In this document: positions 23,149-33,082 of the stretch, in pieces
Layout of the letters: the number at the start of each line of letters is the position of its first letter
Numbering within the stretch: the first letter of the stretch is position 1
Origin: Cryptomeria japonica
Taxonomy: Eukaryota > Streptophyta > Pinopsida > Cupressales > Cupressaceae
Length of the DNA stretch: 64,000 nucleotides
Direction: 5' to 3'
Assembly (NCBI RefSeq): GCF_030272615.1
Contig: NC_081408.1
Location: 604,801,673 to 604,865,672, forward strand
Made by a program: the position numbers and the translations under genes
The notes under the pieces: model-generated
Database searches by the model: none
The model's input: only the letters and a program-made list of their open reading frames with translations
What the model was told of the DNA's origin: nothing

Positions 23149-23850
23149 TCAGTTAAGAAGGCCAATATAAACTGATGAGGAAATCAACTTCTCCCATATG
23201 ACTGCCTTCATGAATATATATGTAGGATTGTCACTTATGTGAATATTTTCAAGCTGTAACCGACCATCCTCCAAAATGGACTGTATGAAGTGGTACTTGA
23301 GCTGAATGTGTTTTGTCCTCGCATGAAGAGAAATGTTTTTTGCAAGATGAATGACACTTTGGATACCAATATACAATAAATTCTTCTTCAACCTGCACAT
23401 GAACTCGTCCTTACCTTTGACCTCATATCCTAGTGGTTTTTGCATGTAGATTTCCTCCAAATCCCCATGGAGAAAAGCAGTTTTAACATCTAGCTTTTTA
23501 AGATGCAAGTCTTCTGCAGCCACAAGAATTAGAACAATTCTTATCGAAGTCATTTTTACAACTAGAGAAAATATTTCATCACAATCTATACCCTTATTTT
23601 GTGCAAAACCTTTTACCACGAGTCTAGCCTTATATCTTTTCTATCCTCCATCCTCCTCCTTCAACCTATAAACCCATTTATTTGGCAAGCCTCTTTTTCC
23701 TACAGGTAATGGGACTAAGTCCTAAGTCTTTTTCTACATCAAGGAATCCATTTCCTCTTTCATGCCTAGCTCTCACTATTTTTTGGCATCCAACCACATT
23801 GCTTCTTCATATCCTTCCGGTTAACCAAAATCAGTTAATAAAATAGAATA
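23149..23850 (-). pseudogene. Copia RT/RNase H remnant with in-frame deletion
   Basis: A 156-residue open frame joins the first third of RT (VKGFAQNKGIDCDEIFS, LDVKTAFLHGDLEEIYMQ, CRLKKNLL) directly to the end of RNase H (HARTKHIQLKYHFIQS, to ISDNPTYIFMK). Everything between, including the YVDD active site and the RNase H catalytic part, is deleted. The upstream RT start (KWVYRLKEED) is in another frame to about 23850. It cannot have polymerase activity. The junction staying in frame is probably chance. Confidence 0.82.
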
Positions 23851-24079
23851 CAAAGAAGGATAAAATATTTTAGGAGGTCTACTTAACCTCGTAGAATGCC
23901 TTACACTTGCAGGAGTTTGTGGGACATTTTATTGTTGTAGAGCAACAGGTACCATTTGCATTGTATTTTCAGGAATCTCATCCAGCACCACATATTCCTT
24001 TTGACATGTTCATGCTTCTTTTCCTACATCTATTCTTTATACATGACCTTCTCATTGAACACAACATCTCTACTTCTAA

Positions 24080-24905
24080 TTATTTTTAAATTTTCAAAAT
24101 CTCATAATAAATAACCAAAGTCATCTACTCCATATCCAACAAAAGTACATTTTTGAGATTTAGTGTTAAGCTTGGTTCTATTTTCTTTATCAACATGGAC
24201 AAAAGCTTCACAACCAAAGGTTTCTAGAAAAGAATAATTTACGTTTTTACCAATCCATGCCTCCTCTGGAATGCCACCATCCAAATAATTTTAAGGTCCT
24301 CTGTTTATCAAATAAACAAAAGTATGTACACCATCTACCTAGAAATGTAGGGGTATTCCAATATGCAATCTCATGCTCCATGATGGTCCTATTCATTTTC
24401 TCAGATACACCATTTTATTGTGAGATTCTTGGAACCATTTTCTGCCTTCAGATTCCATTGAAGGAATAGTATTCTTCAAATGCCTTGCTGCAATAATTGC
24501 CTCCATTATCAGATCTAAGACACTTCAAATTTTTTCCTATCTCATTCTCAACCAAAGATTTCAATTTCTTAAAAGTTTCAAATACATTTGATTTTTGTTT
24601 TAAGAAATACACCCATGTTTTCCTAGTTGCATCTTCTCTAAAAATAACATAATAACAAGAGCCACCAAGAGATGATACCTGAGCCAGTCCCCATACATTT
24701 GAATGCACAAGCTCTAATTTCTCTCTCTTCTATTTCCCAACCTTGATAAATTTGACTCTTTTCTGTTTACCGTAAACACAATTTTCATAGAACTCTAAAT
24801 CAATTTGCTTCAGTCTTGGCAATAGATTTTTAGAGTGAAGTATTCTCATCCCTTTCTCACTCATGTGGCCAAGTCTATGATGCCATAGTTTTGTATCTGT
24901 CCTTC
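24080..24905 (-). pseudogene. Copia integrase (fragment, inactive)
   Basis: Minus-strand reading shows the zinc region (LWHHRLGHMSEKGM, about 24895-24840), the core with YYVIFREDATRKTWVYFL and LRSDNGGNY, and the C-terminal part (FLETFGCEAFVHV, CTFVGYGVDDFGY). The first catalytic aspartate is Asn (HSNVWG, codon 24697-24699), and stops separate the core from the C-terminal part. Length and order are otherwise normal. It ends where the plus-strand LTR starts. Confidence 0.83.
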
Positions 24906-24916
24906 AACATCTATTG

Positions 24917-26269
24917 TGTTGGATATTGTTGAGAATTTTGCTGTAATAATATTTTGTCATTGATGTCAACATATTGTTTTGTGTATTACAGTGTTGCAGT
25001 GAGATTAAATGAGTTGGTTTGGTCAGTGTGTGGCAGATGAGTTGTTGTAGTTTAATTGGTTTTGAGATTCTTATCTCTAGTTGATTCAACAGAAGTTTCA
25101 GTGGTCCACATGATGGTTTGATCGATTTGTGTGATCCGGTATTATGGTTGATATTCAATTGTTCATTTTATTTGGTATTCTGGTTTGTGCTTTGCATTGC
25201 TCTGAATTTGCTATATCTTGGTTTGCAGTTTTGGCTGAGTGTTTGGGACATTCAGGTGTATCCTCAATTCAGATGGTTCATGATTTGGAGGTACGCAAGT
25301 GAATCTTTTAGTTTGATAATCAATTGAGTTGATGTTCTTGAGGTTTGATATAATGATGACAATGATTCTAGTAAGTAGTGATGTTGCAGTTCTTTCTGTG
25401 GTGATTCACGTTTCTTGTGGATGTTTCTAGATCATGTTCTATCCATGTTGTTGGTTTGTATTGATCGTTGTGCGTTATATTGATTATTTTTTTGATCGGG
25501 TGATGTTCTTTGTGTTATGCGATATTTATGGTGATTGTAGCGTGTTGTGGATGATCGAGGCACAATTATTGTTGGTGTTGCATGTTTTAGGAGTTTATTT
25601 GGGTCCAGCCAACATTGTTTTGGTCCGCATGTGTTGTTGTAGCGTGTGAGGTTATTATTTTGTAATTTGTGTTGAGGGTTTAGTCGACCTTGAAATATAG
25701 GTTGATGAATTGTATAAATATATGTAATATTCATGTGAGAGATGTATCTTCATGTGCAAACATTGGTTTGATCTTTTAGTAGAAGAAGAGAAAAGCGATG
25801 AAGTGCAAAAGAGTGTGCAAAAGCGTGAAAGTGAAGAGTTTAAGTATATATTCTTAACGGAAACTATAACCTAGCATTGGGAGATGCTATTTCATCAATT
25901 CATGTAATCCAAATTGTTGTCTGAATCTTGTAAGGCAGTGAGCCTTCCTTAGGGTTGTAGCCTTTCTTGTTTTTGAGTAGTGAGCTCTAGGCAGTGTGGC
26001 TGAATGCATGTTCATTCCCCACTGTAATATTTCACTCACACCTAACAGGGTATTATCTCATTATGGATAGTTCCCACCATGGTTTTTCTCTTAACTGGGT
26101 TTTCCATGTCAAAAATCTTGGTGTTATGTGTGTTATTGATGTGGTGCTGATTTGTGTTTTCATTAGATCTGAATCTGTGTTTAAGTTAAGTAAAGTTTGT
26201 GTGCAAACTGATTCACTGCCCACTCACTGATTCATCGCCCACTCTAAGTTTGGTACATTGTTGCCAACA
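24917..26269 (+). repeat. 5' LTR of the plus-strand Copia (1353 bp)
   Basis: It starts TGTTGGATATTG, has the TTGTCATTGATGTCAA box at 24954-24969, the hairpin block at 26078-26108 (CATGG/CCATG stem) and a degenerate C-tract near 26215-26240. It ends GCCAACA, two bases before the primer site. Confidence 0.85.
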
Positions 26270-26271
26270 AT

Positions 26272-26283
26272 TGGTATTAGATC
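26272..26283 (+). other. Primer binding site (tRNA-Met type)
   Basis: TGGTATTAGATC, a slightly decayed form of TGGTATCAGAGC, lies two bases after the LTR end. Confidence 0.85.
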
Positions 26284-26325
26284 TAGATCCTTTGAAAGAA
26301 GCTTGACTGCTTGAGGAGATCCGAG

Positions 26326-27367
26326 ATGACAACCTTTTCTTTTAAGAAGGATAGTCCAAGGTTTGATGGAATGAATTACACTCTTTAGAAGAACCGAATG
26401 GAATGTCATTTGAGATGCATTGATGAAGACTATTGGAAGATTACTAAGAATATATATAATGTTCCTCATAATGGTCCTACATCTTCGGATGAGATTAAGG
26501 AAGCTGAATTCAATATTAGAGCTAAGGAAGCATTGCAAAGTGCCTTATTTTATTCTAAGATGACTAACGTGATGGATTTGCAGAATGCTCATGAGATCTA
26601 GAAGAAGCTAGAGACTTTATATGAAGGTGATAGTTATGTGAAAGTTGCTAAGCTGCGGAGATTGAAAGGAAAGTATGAGATGTTGAAGATGGGCGAAGAT
26701 GAGCACATTACCTCCTTTATGCTGAAAGTGAATGAGTTGGTATTAAATATCAGATGTGCCAGTGGAGTATCAGAAGAATTTGAGATTGTTGCTAAGGTGT
26801 TGTTTTCCTTGCCTCCTTCTTACAAGCACAAGGTTGCTGCTATTGAAGAGATCGAGACTATGACAAATGTGACTAGAGATATACTAATTGGAAAGCTTGT
26901 TGCTTTTGAGTTGAGCGAATTCGGTGAAACCCCCCCAAGTTTGAATCTGCATTCAAAGCTACTCTATCTGGGAAGAAGAAATGTGATATGGGAGAAAGTT
27001 CTACAAGGGTGTCCAGATATGAGAAGGAGATGAGAGAGCTTGAAGAAGAAGAAAGTGAGCTTGAAGAGCTTGAAGTCCTTATTACTAGAAGATTACCTAA
27101 AGGTGCCGGTAAGTATGAGAGTAAGTTACCTCTTAAATGTTTTTCATGTAATAAGATAAGACATTTTGCCTCAAGGTGTCCAGAAAGAGAAATAATTCCT
27201 AAGAAGCCACTAAATCCATATAAGTCTAAATGTCAGAAGAAGTGTTATTTTGCTACTGATGAAGGTGTGATAGATGATGAGTCTGAGAAGGGAAATTTAG
27301 GAGATGAATGGGTGTTAATTTCTATCATGGAAGATAATCTGATGGCTATTGGCATTTGGCATAACTG
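26326..27367 (+). pseudogene. Copia gag (stops and one frameshift)
   Basis: It starts at ATG 26326 (MTTFSFKKDSPRFDGMNY), meets a stop at about 26387 and another after HEI at 26599, then runs through LETLYEGDSYVKVAKL and MGEDEHITSFMLKVNELVL. A shift near 26930-26990 leads to a charged helix (EEEESELEELEVLITRRL) and the CCHC zinc knuckle CFSCNKIRHFASRC (about 27139-27180). The start is supported by exact agreement with the FKKxSPRFDG beginning of the relative at 6493. It ends at 27367, about 100 bp before the nested LTR. Confidence 0.85.
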
Positions 27368-27471
27368 ATGCAGATTAAGTGATGCAGTTTAAGTTGGATG
27401 ACTGCACTGGTAAAGGATAGAAGTCTATTTATGATGAAGAGATTGCGATTCTATGAATAGATGACATGATC

Positions 27472-28998
27472 TGTTATTTGTGTTGTCATTGATGGAAAAT
27501 GATGTCAACTAATGTTCCTATTGTTCTTGATGTCTTGTTTTGTCATCTTAGTGATTTGGTTTATTAGAAGACAGGGTTTACTAACAGAGAGCTAAAGTCT
27601 GTGAAATAGGACTTTAATCGGTAAAGCAAAGTTGTTTTGATTGGATTGGTCGATCGGCAATGATTGGTGATTTGTGGTTCGGATGGTGAACTTGTATCAT
27701 AGAAATGTGTATATGACTGGAACCAGAACTTGTGAAGATTACCGGAAGGCATGTTTCAAATTTCTGATGAAGTTTTGCCAAGGTTTTAGTAGGGTTTAAG
27801 GACGGATGATGAAATCCTCAAACCGGTAATGATTTTTGCTATGACGGTGACCGACGACGAAGTGTACATCAAGTTGGTAACATGACACAACCCACGTGAA
27901 ATATTTAATTGTTGTTTTGGCGCAATTTAATGAATATTTTCTTGGGAATCAACAAAACGCTTAGTAGAGTGTTTTGAGGATAGAGATCGGATTTCTGTGA
28001 TGAGTTATGATCAACCAATAGTTGATATCGCATTGTAATTTGTTGTAATGATCTGTATAACGATCTTTGATGATCACTTATGATTTGAATTGTAAATTCA
28101 TGATGTAATTAGGTTTTGTGGCCAACCTAGTTGAGATGGCTATTTATGTTGACACTGTTGATGTTCATTGTGTCGGTGGTCTTAGAGATTGTGTTAAGCC
28201 ATCCAAGTGAAGTGTGAAATCTACCTGAGAGTTGCAGACTGTTGTGTATAACTGGATCTGATCAAGCAAGCAGAGAAGTGCAAGTAACAAATCATTCTTT
28301 CAACGTTGTTCCCTAACAGTTGTAGTAGGTTAAATCCCTTAACTGGGTAGGTCCTAACATGCTTTAAACATTTAAGTCCCCTAACAGGGCAGCTCTTAAT
28401 AGACTGTTAAATCCTCTCATGAGGTTTATCCTAACAGATCATCAAGCTCCTATCCGGGATGCAAGGCAAATCCCCTAACCAGGTGACTCCTAATAGGGTC
28501 TTCTCCTAACCGAGCATATTGTAAGCTCCTAACAAGACGTACTTCGAAAGAGTACAAATATTTGTGGATGCCAACTCCCACCGTGGTTTTTTCCCTATTT
28601 GGGTTTCCACGTCAAAAACTTATGGTGTTCATGTGTGGAATGTTTTTCATGTGATGTTGTTGTTTATATGAGGCATCGATTATGATGTTTTATCAAAGGT
28701 TACCGGTACTGATAAGAAGTTGTTTGAGAATTTTTTTTATCTTATTGATAAGGTTGCTGAGTTGGTAATTGATCAATTTAATACGATTTCTTTAGTGGTG
28801 AAAGTATTGGTAAATGATTTGATTAATGTGTTAAGCAAATCTGATAAAGAGGGTATTACATCTAATGACAAAAGTTGAAGCATTTGTTAAATGATTTCAA
28901 ATCTGAGATAAGTTTGTTTTTGAGCTAAAGTTTCAATTGGTCTTAATACCAATTCACCCCCCCCTCTCAGTCTTAATTGGATCCTCATAGGATTAACA
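27472..28998 (+). repeat. Solo Copia LTR between gag and protease
   Basis: About 1527 bp, starting TGTTATTTGTGTTGTCATTGATGG and ending GGATTAACA after TTCACCCCCCCCTCTCAG (about 28954-28971). It carries repeats like CCCTAACAGGG (about 28320-28540) and the hairpin block (28582-28611, CGTGG/CCACG). The left flank contains ATGAC/ATGAT and the right flank ATGAC, compatible with a target duplication, though the first base of the LTR is ambiguous. It splits the gag-protease reading frame of the host Copia. Confidence 0.75.
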
Positions 28999-30110
28999 AT
29001 GACTTCTCATTCTACTAGCTGCATTATTGAAGAGAAAGCTTTGGCTACTAAAGTTGAAGAGAAAGATGAATGGGTTATTGACAATGGTTTCTCTCATCAT
29101 ATGACAAGTGATAAGAGTAAGTTTGTGAGTATGGAAAAGTATGATGATGGTGTAGTAAGGTTTGGAGATGACAAAGATGGTATAATCCATGGTAGAGGTT
29201 ATGTTTTTCTTGATGGTAAGCATACCACCGATGATGTTTTGTATAATGAAGGTCTAAAGAATAATATTTTGAGTGTTGGATAGATGGTTGATAAGGGTTA
29301 TGACTTGCAATTTAAGAATGGAATATGTAAGATCTTGAGTAGCTCCAAAATTGAGATTGCATCAGGTACAAAGGTAATATCTTTCACTTGAATGCTGGTG
29401 GTAAAAGTTGTTTGATTGCTCAGATTGATGAAACTTGGTTATGGCATAGAAGGATGTGTCATGTGATTTTTGATTGCATGGTTTAGATAAGTTCCACTCA
29501 AACAATGAGAGATCTTTCTCAGATTATAAAACCTTCTAATCTGGTATGTAAGGAATGTTAGTTAGGGAAGCAGACAAGAGTTTCTTTCAAAACCAAATAG
29601 TATACTTCTAATGGAATATTGAATCTTGTGCATACTAATTTGTGTGGTCCTTCTCACGTGAGAAGCTTTCTAGGGTGATAGGTATTTCATGTTGTTGATT
29701 GATGACTATTCAAGGATGATGTGGGTTACTTTCTTAAGGGAGAAGTCTGAAGCATTGAAGAAGTTTAAGATTTTCAAAGCTATGGTTGAGACAAAGATTG
29801 GTTTGAATCTGAAATGTCTGAGATCTGACAAAGGTGGTGAATGTACCTTCGGTGAGTTAAATTAATTTTGTGAAGAGCATGGGGTGAAGAGATAGTTATG
29901 TACTTCACAGACCCCTCAACAAAATGGTGTTGTGGAGAGGAAGAATATGACAGTTCAGGAAGCTGCTAGAACCATGATGATTGAAGAAAATGTTTTGCAT
30001 ATCTACTAGAGAGAAGATGTGAGTACTGTAGTGTATACTTTCAACTGAGTTCATATCAAAGGTGATACTGGTAAGACTCCTTATGAGTTATGGTTTGTTC
30101 ATGCTCCTAC
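28999..30110 (+). pseudogene. Copia protease and integrase (multiple stops)
   Basis: The frame resumes after the nested LTR with EKALATKVEEKDEWVIDNGF, the protease active-site region (DNG instead of DSG), to a stop at 29281. The zinc region (WLWHRRMCHVIFDCM), integrase core (IDDYSRMMWVTFLREKSEA), the second aspartate (RSDKGGE) and the glutamate (NGVVERKNM) follow across several stops. The first catalytic aspartate is Asn (HTNLCGP, codon 29637-29639), as in the relative at 4803. Confidence 0.83.
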
Positions 30111-31412
30111 AGTTAGATATTTTAGAATTTTTGGTAGTAAATGCGATATCAAAATAGATGAATATATAGGGAAGTTTGAAGCTAGAAGTGATGAAGGAAT
30201 CTTTCTTGGTTATTCTACTAAGAGTAAGGCCTACCGATGATATAATAAGAGATTGAGAAAGATAGTTGAAAGTGATAATATGAAGGTTGATGAAGGAAAT
30301 GAGAGATATATTAGATCTTGTGGATATGATTAAGATGATCAGGATATTAGTGTAGATAAAGGAAAGCAAGTGTAGACCCAGAACCAAGTGCAGATTATTC
30401 TAGAAAAGCTTGAGAATGAAGGAGAAGGTGCAAATGCTAGTGGAGAAGAAAAAGGTCGAGAGTTTGAAAATCATGAAAATCCTAAGACTCCCAAGTATGT
30501 AAGGTTGAATCATTCAAAAAATCAAATACTCGGTGATAAGAATGGAGGTGTGATGACTAGGAAAATAATTGTTGAATAATATTGCTTGATTTCTAAGATT
30601 GAACCTAAAGATGTTGATGAAGTTTGTAAAGATGAGAATTGGGTTAAAGAAATGGAAGAAGAGCTGAATTATATTGAAAAGAATAATACATGGATTCGTG
30701 TTCCCAGACCTAAGGATAAGAATATAATTGGAACTGAATGGGTGTTTCAGAATAAATTGAATGAGCAAGGTGAAGTTGTTAGGAATAAAGAATGACTTGT
30801 TTGTTTGAGATATTCTCAGATGGAAGGTATTGATTTTGAGGAGACTTTTGCTCTTGTATCTATAATTGAAGCTGTTAGACAATTTCTTGCTTATGCTGCT
30901 TACAAATATTTCTAAGTGTATCAGATGGATGTCAAGTCAACCTTTCTTAACAGTGAGCTGGAAGAAGAGGTCTACATTGAGAAACTAGATGGATTTCAAT
31001 TGACAAAGGAAAAGGATATGGTTTGCAGATTAAAGAAAGCACTATATGGATTGAAGCAAGCTCCAAGAGCCTAGTATGCCAGATTGGATAGGTATTTGAT
31101 GAAGCTTAAATTCAATAAAGGTACCATTGATAGTAATTTGTACTTCAAAATAGATAATGATAACATCTAGATTGTTGAAGTTTTTGTTGATGACATTATT
31201 TTTGGTGGAAATGATGGTTTGTGCAAGAAGTTTGCTGATGATATGCAAAATGAGTTTGATATGTCTATGATTGGTGAGATGAAATTATTTTTGGGATTGC
31301 AAATTACTAAGTTGGATAAAGGTATTTTTATATCCTAGTCTAAGTATGTGAAGGAATTGTTGGAGAAGATTGGTTTGGATGATGCAAAGCCTATTGGTAT
31401 ACCTATGTGTAG
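30111..31412 (+). pseudogene. Copia integrase C-terminus, linker and reverse transcriptase (truncated)
   Basis: The C-terminal integrase (FGSKCDIKIDEYIGKFEARS, DEGIFLGYSTKSKAY) leads to an acidic linker and to RT from about 30586: KDENWVKEMEEELNYIEKNN, IIGTEWVFQNKLNEQGEV, YQMDVKSTFLNSELEEEVYI, LKKALYGLKQAPRA and the catalytic box FVDD (about 31185-31196), then MSMIGEMKLFLGLQIT. At least six stops interrupt it. The sequence ends near IGIPMC where a foreign LTR scrap starts, so the connection domain and RNase H are absent. Confidence 0.85.
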
Positions 31413-31770
31413 AACACAAGATACAACTGAGAGATGGGGTGAATCAGTGGTTATCAACAACCTTAAACCTTTTAATCCTAAATATGTGTACTAGTTAACA
31501 ATTCAAAAATCAAGCACACAAAGGCACATCACATAACACCAGATACACCAGGAAAACCCAAAGTGGGAAAAACCTCGGTGAGAAATGTTGCTAAAGTCTA
31601 CTGCTCCAATCCAGCCTCACAATCAAACACTAAGTACAAAGTTTAGGGAAAAAACCCAAGCACCAACCCCTGAAATTTATGGGCACCAACTGAAAGGAGC
31701 ACCAACCCCTAAATTTATGGGCACCAAACCAAAGGAGCACCAACCCTTGCACTAAGCACCCACTCAGTGA
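31413..31770 (-). repeat. Antisense Copia LTR fragment with a short tandem repeat
   Basis: The end block of a TGTTGG-type LTR is seen in antisense: C-tract remnant (about 31430), hairpin block (31577-31548, CGAGG/CCTGG inner stem) and AAAGTGGGAAAAACC. Units of 39 and 38 bp starting AGCACCAACCCC lie at 31659-31697 and 31698-31735, with a third partial copy. It fills the gap between two unrelated Copia pieces. Confidence 0.65.
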
Positions 31771-32715
31771 TTACAATGAACTCTGGTGTCAAATGGGTAA
31801 ACAATTTATAACCTCTTTTAGGAGTATACAAGATAAATCTAATGATGTTCTCGATCTTATTCATATTGATTTGTGTGGCCCTGCTAGAGTTAAAAGTTTT
31901 CAAGGTGATCAAAATTTCATGCTAAACATTGATGATTATTCTAGAATGATGTGGGTTACTTTTCTAAGGGAAAAATATAAAGCATTTTAAAAGTTTAAAA
32001 TCTTTAAGGCTAAATTGGAAACTAAGACAAGATTGAAGATTAAATGTTTGAGGTCAGATCATGATGGAGAATTCACATTCGGTGACTTTAATAACTTTTG
32101 TGAGAAGCATGGTATAGGAAGACAATTTTCTGCTCCCCGGACACCTCAGCAGAATGAAGTTGTGGAAAGGAAGAACATAACTATCTTGGATGCTGCTAGA
32201 ACAATGATGATGGAAGCTAGTCTACCTCATATCTACTGGAGAGAAGAAGTGAGCACAACGGTTTATACATTCAACAGTACATATCAAAGGAGAACCAGAT
32301 GTTGATTGGGCTTGGAAAGAAACTTGTTTCATGGATCAACAAGAAGAAGTCATGTACCTCTTTATCTACTGTTGAAGCTGAGTATGTTTTTGTTGCTACT
32401 AACTGTACACAAGTTCTATGGATGAAGCAAATGTTGAAGGATATAAAGGTGGATTGTAATGAATCAGTAGTTATTCACTGTGATAACTCTGTTGCTATTG
32501 ATATATCAAAGAATCTGGTATTTCATTCTAAGACAAAGCACATATCTATCAAGTACAACTTTTTGAAGGAAAAGGAGGAAGCAAATGAAGTTAGACTAGT
32601 TTATGTGAACACTAAAGAGCAGATTGCAGATATCTTCACTAAACCTTTGCCTAAGGAATCTTTTGAGTACTTCAGAGACAGATTGGGAGTTTTTTCCCCT
32701 CCGGTAGAGATTTGA
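31771..32715 (+). pseudogene. Copia integrase core fused to RNase H (RT deleted)
   Basis: The first part (31771-32290) is an integrase core with all three catalytic residues visible: HIDLCGP, LRSDHDGEF and EVVERKN, with one stop at about 31988. At about 32290-32300 it switches directly to RNase H: KKLVSWINKKKSCTSLS, EAEYVFVATNCTQVLW, HCDNSVAIDISKN, TKHISIKYNF and the usual end IADIFTKPLPKESFEYFRD (to 32715). The whole RT is missing. RNase H would remove RNA from the hybrid; on its own it has no copying role. It belongs to another copy than 24917-31412. Confidence 0.85.
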
Positions 32716-33082
32716 TTGATGCGGTTTGACATCATTCCGGTATGCATTATTAAATATACTAGTCATTCCGAATTGATTTAGGGATGCTACTACTCAGGGG
32801 GAGTAGTTAGCCTTGTGATTCAGTGGTTTATATTTTTTCTTTGATATTTTTGTTAGATCTATAGCATTGATGTCAAAGGGGGAGAGATATTTGTGAAAAA
32901 CAAAGCTTACAAAGCTTTACTGAGATATCATTCATAGGGGGATTTTTTGGTTCAGAACTTCATTGTCATATTATCTTGGAGAGTTTGTTGGATGCCTTCC
33001 ATTGGGGGAGACTTGTCTGACATTTCTTGGCACTTGTATGTTTTTCACATCTAGTGTTGCCATCAATGCCAAAGGGGGTGAT
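32716..33082 (+). other. 3' untranslated region with two polypurine tracts
   Basis: A purine run AAAGGGGGAGAGA (about 32875-32887) follows CATTGATGTC, and the terminal tract AAAGGGGGTGA (33071-33081) precedes the LTR. Several further G5-6 runs lie between. Layout matches 1-233 and 37640-37933. Confidence 0.75.

Larger units (their letters stand above)
22621..24916 (-). mobile_element. Minus-strand Copia, 3' part, internally deleted
   Basis: Minus-strand order is integrase (24900-24080), short RT/RNase H remnant (23850-23149), purine tract and 3' LTR (23017-22621). Gag and the 5' LTR are missing because the plus-strand LTR beginning at 24917 truncates it. Protein style (WKTWVYFLKQKS, RSDNGGNY, DVKTAFLHGDLEE) marks it as a different Copia family from the TGTTGG group, with a short 397-bp LTR. 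Confidence 0.82.
24917..31412 (+). mobile_element. Plus-strand Copia, 5' LTR to reverse transcriptase
   Basis: The order is 5' LTR (24917-26269), tRNA-Met primer site (26272), gag (26326-27367), a foreign solo LTR (27472-28998), protease, integrase and RT. The element stops at about 31412 in the thumb region of RT, where an antisense LTR scrap begins; RNase H and its own 3' LTR are not identified. It is a close relative of the minus-strand element at 4417-7847. Many in-frame stops show long decay. Confidence 0.85.
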
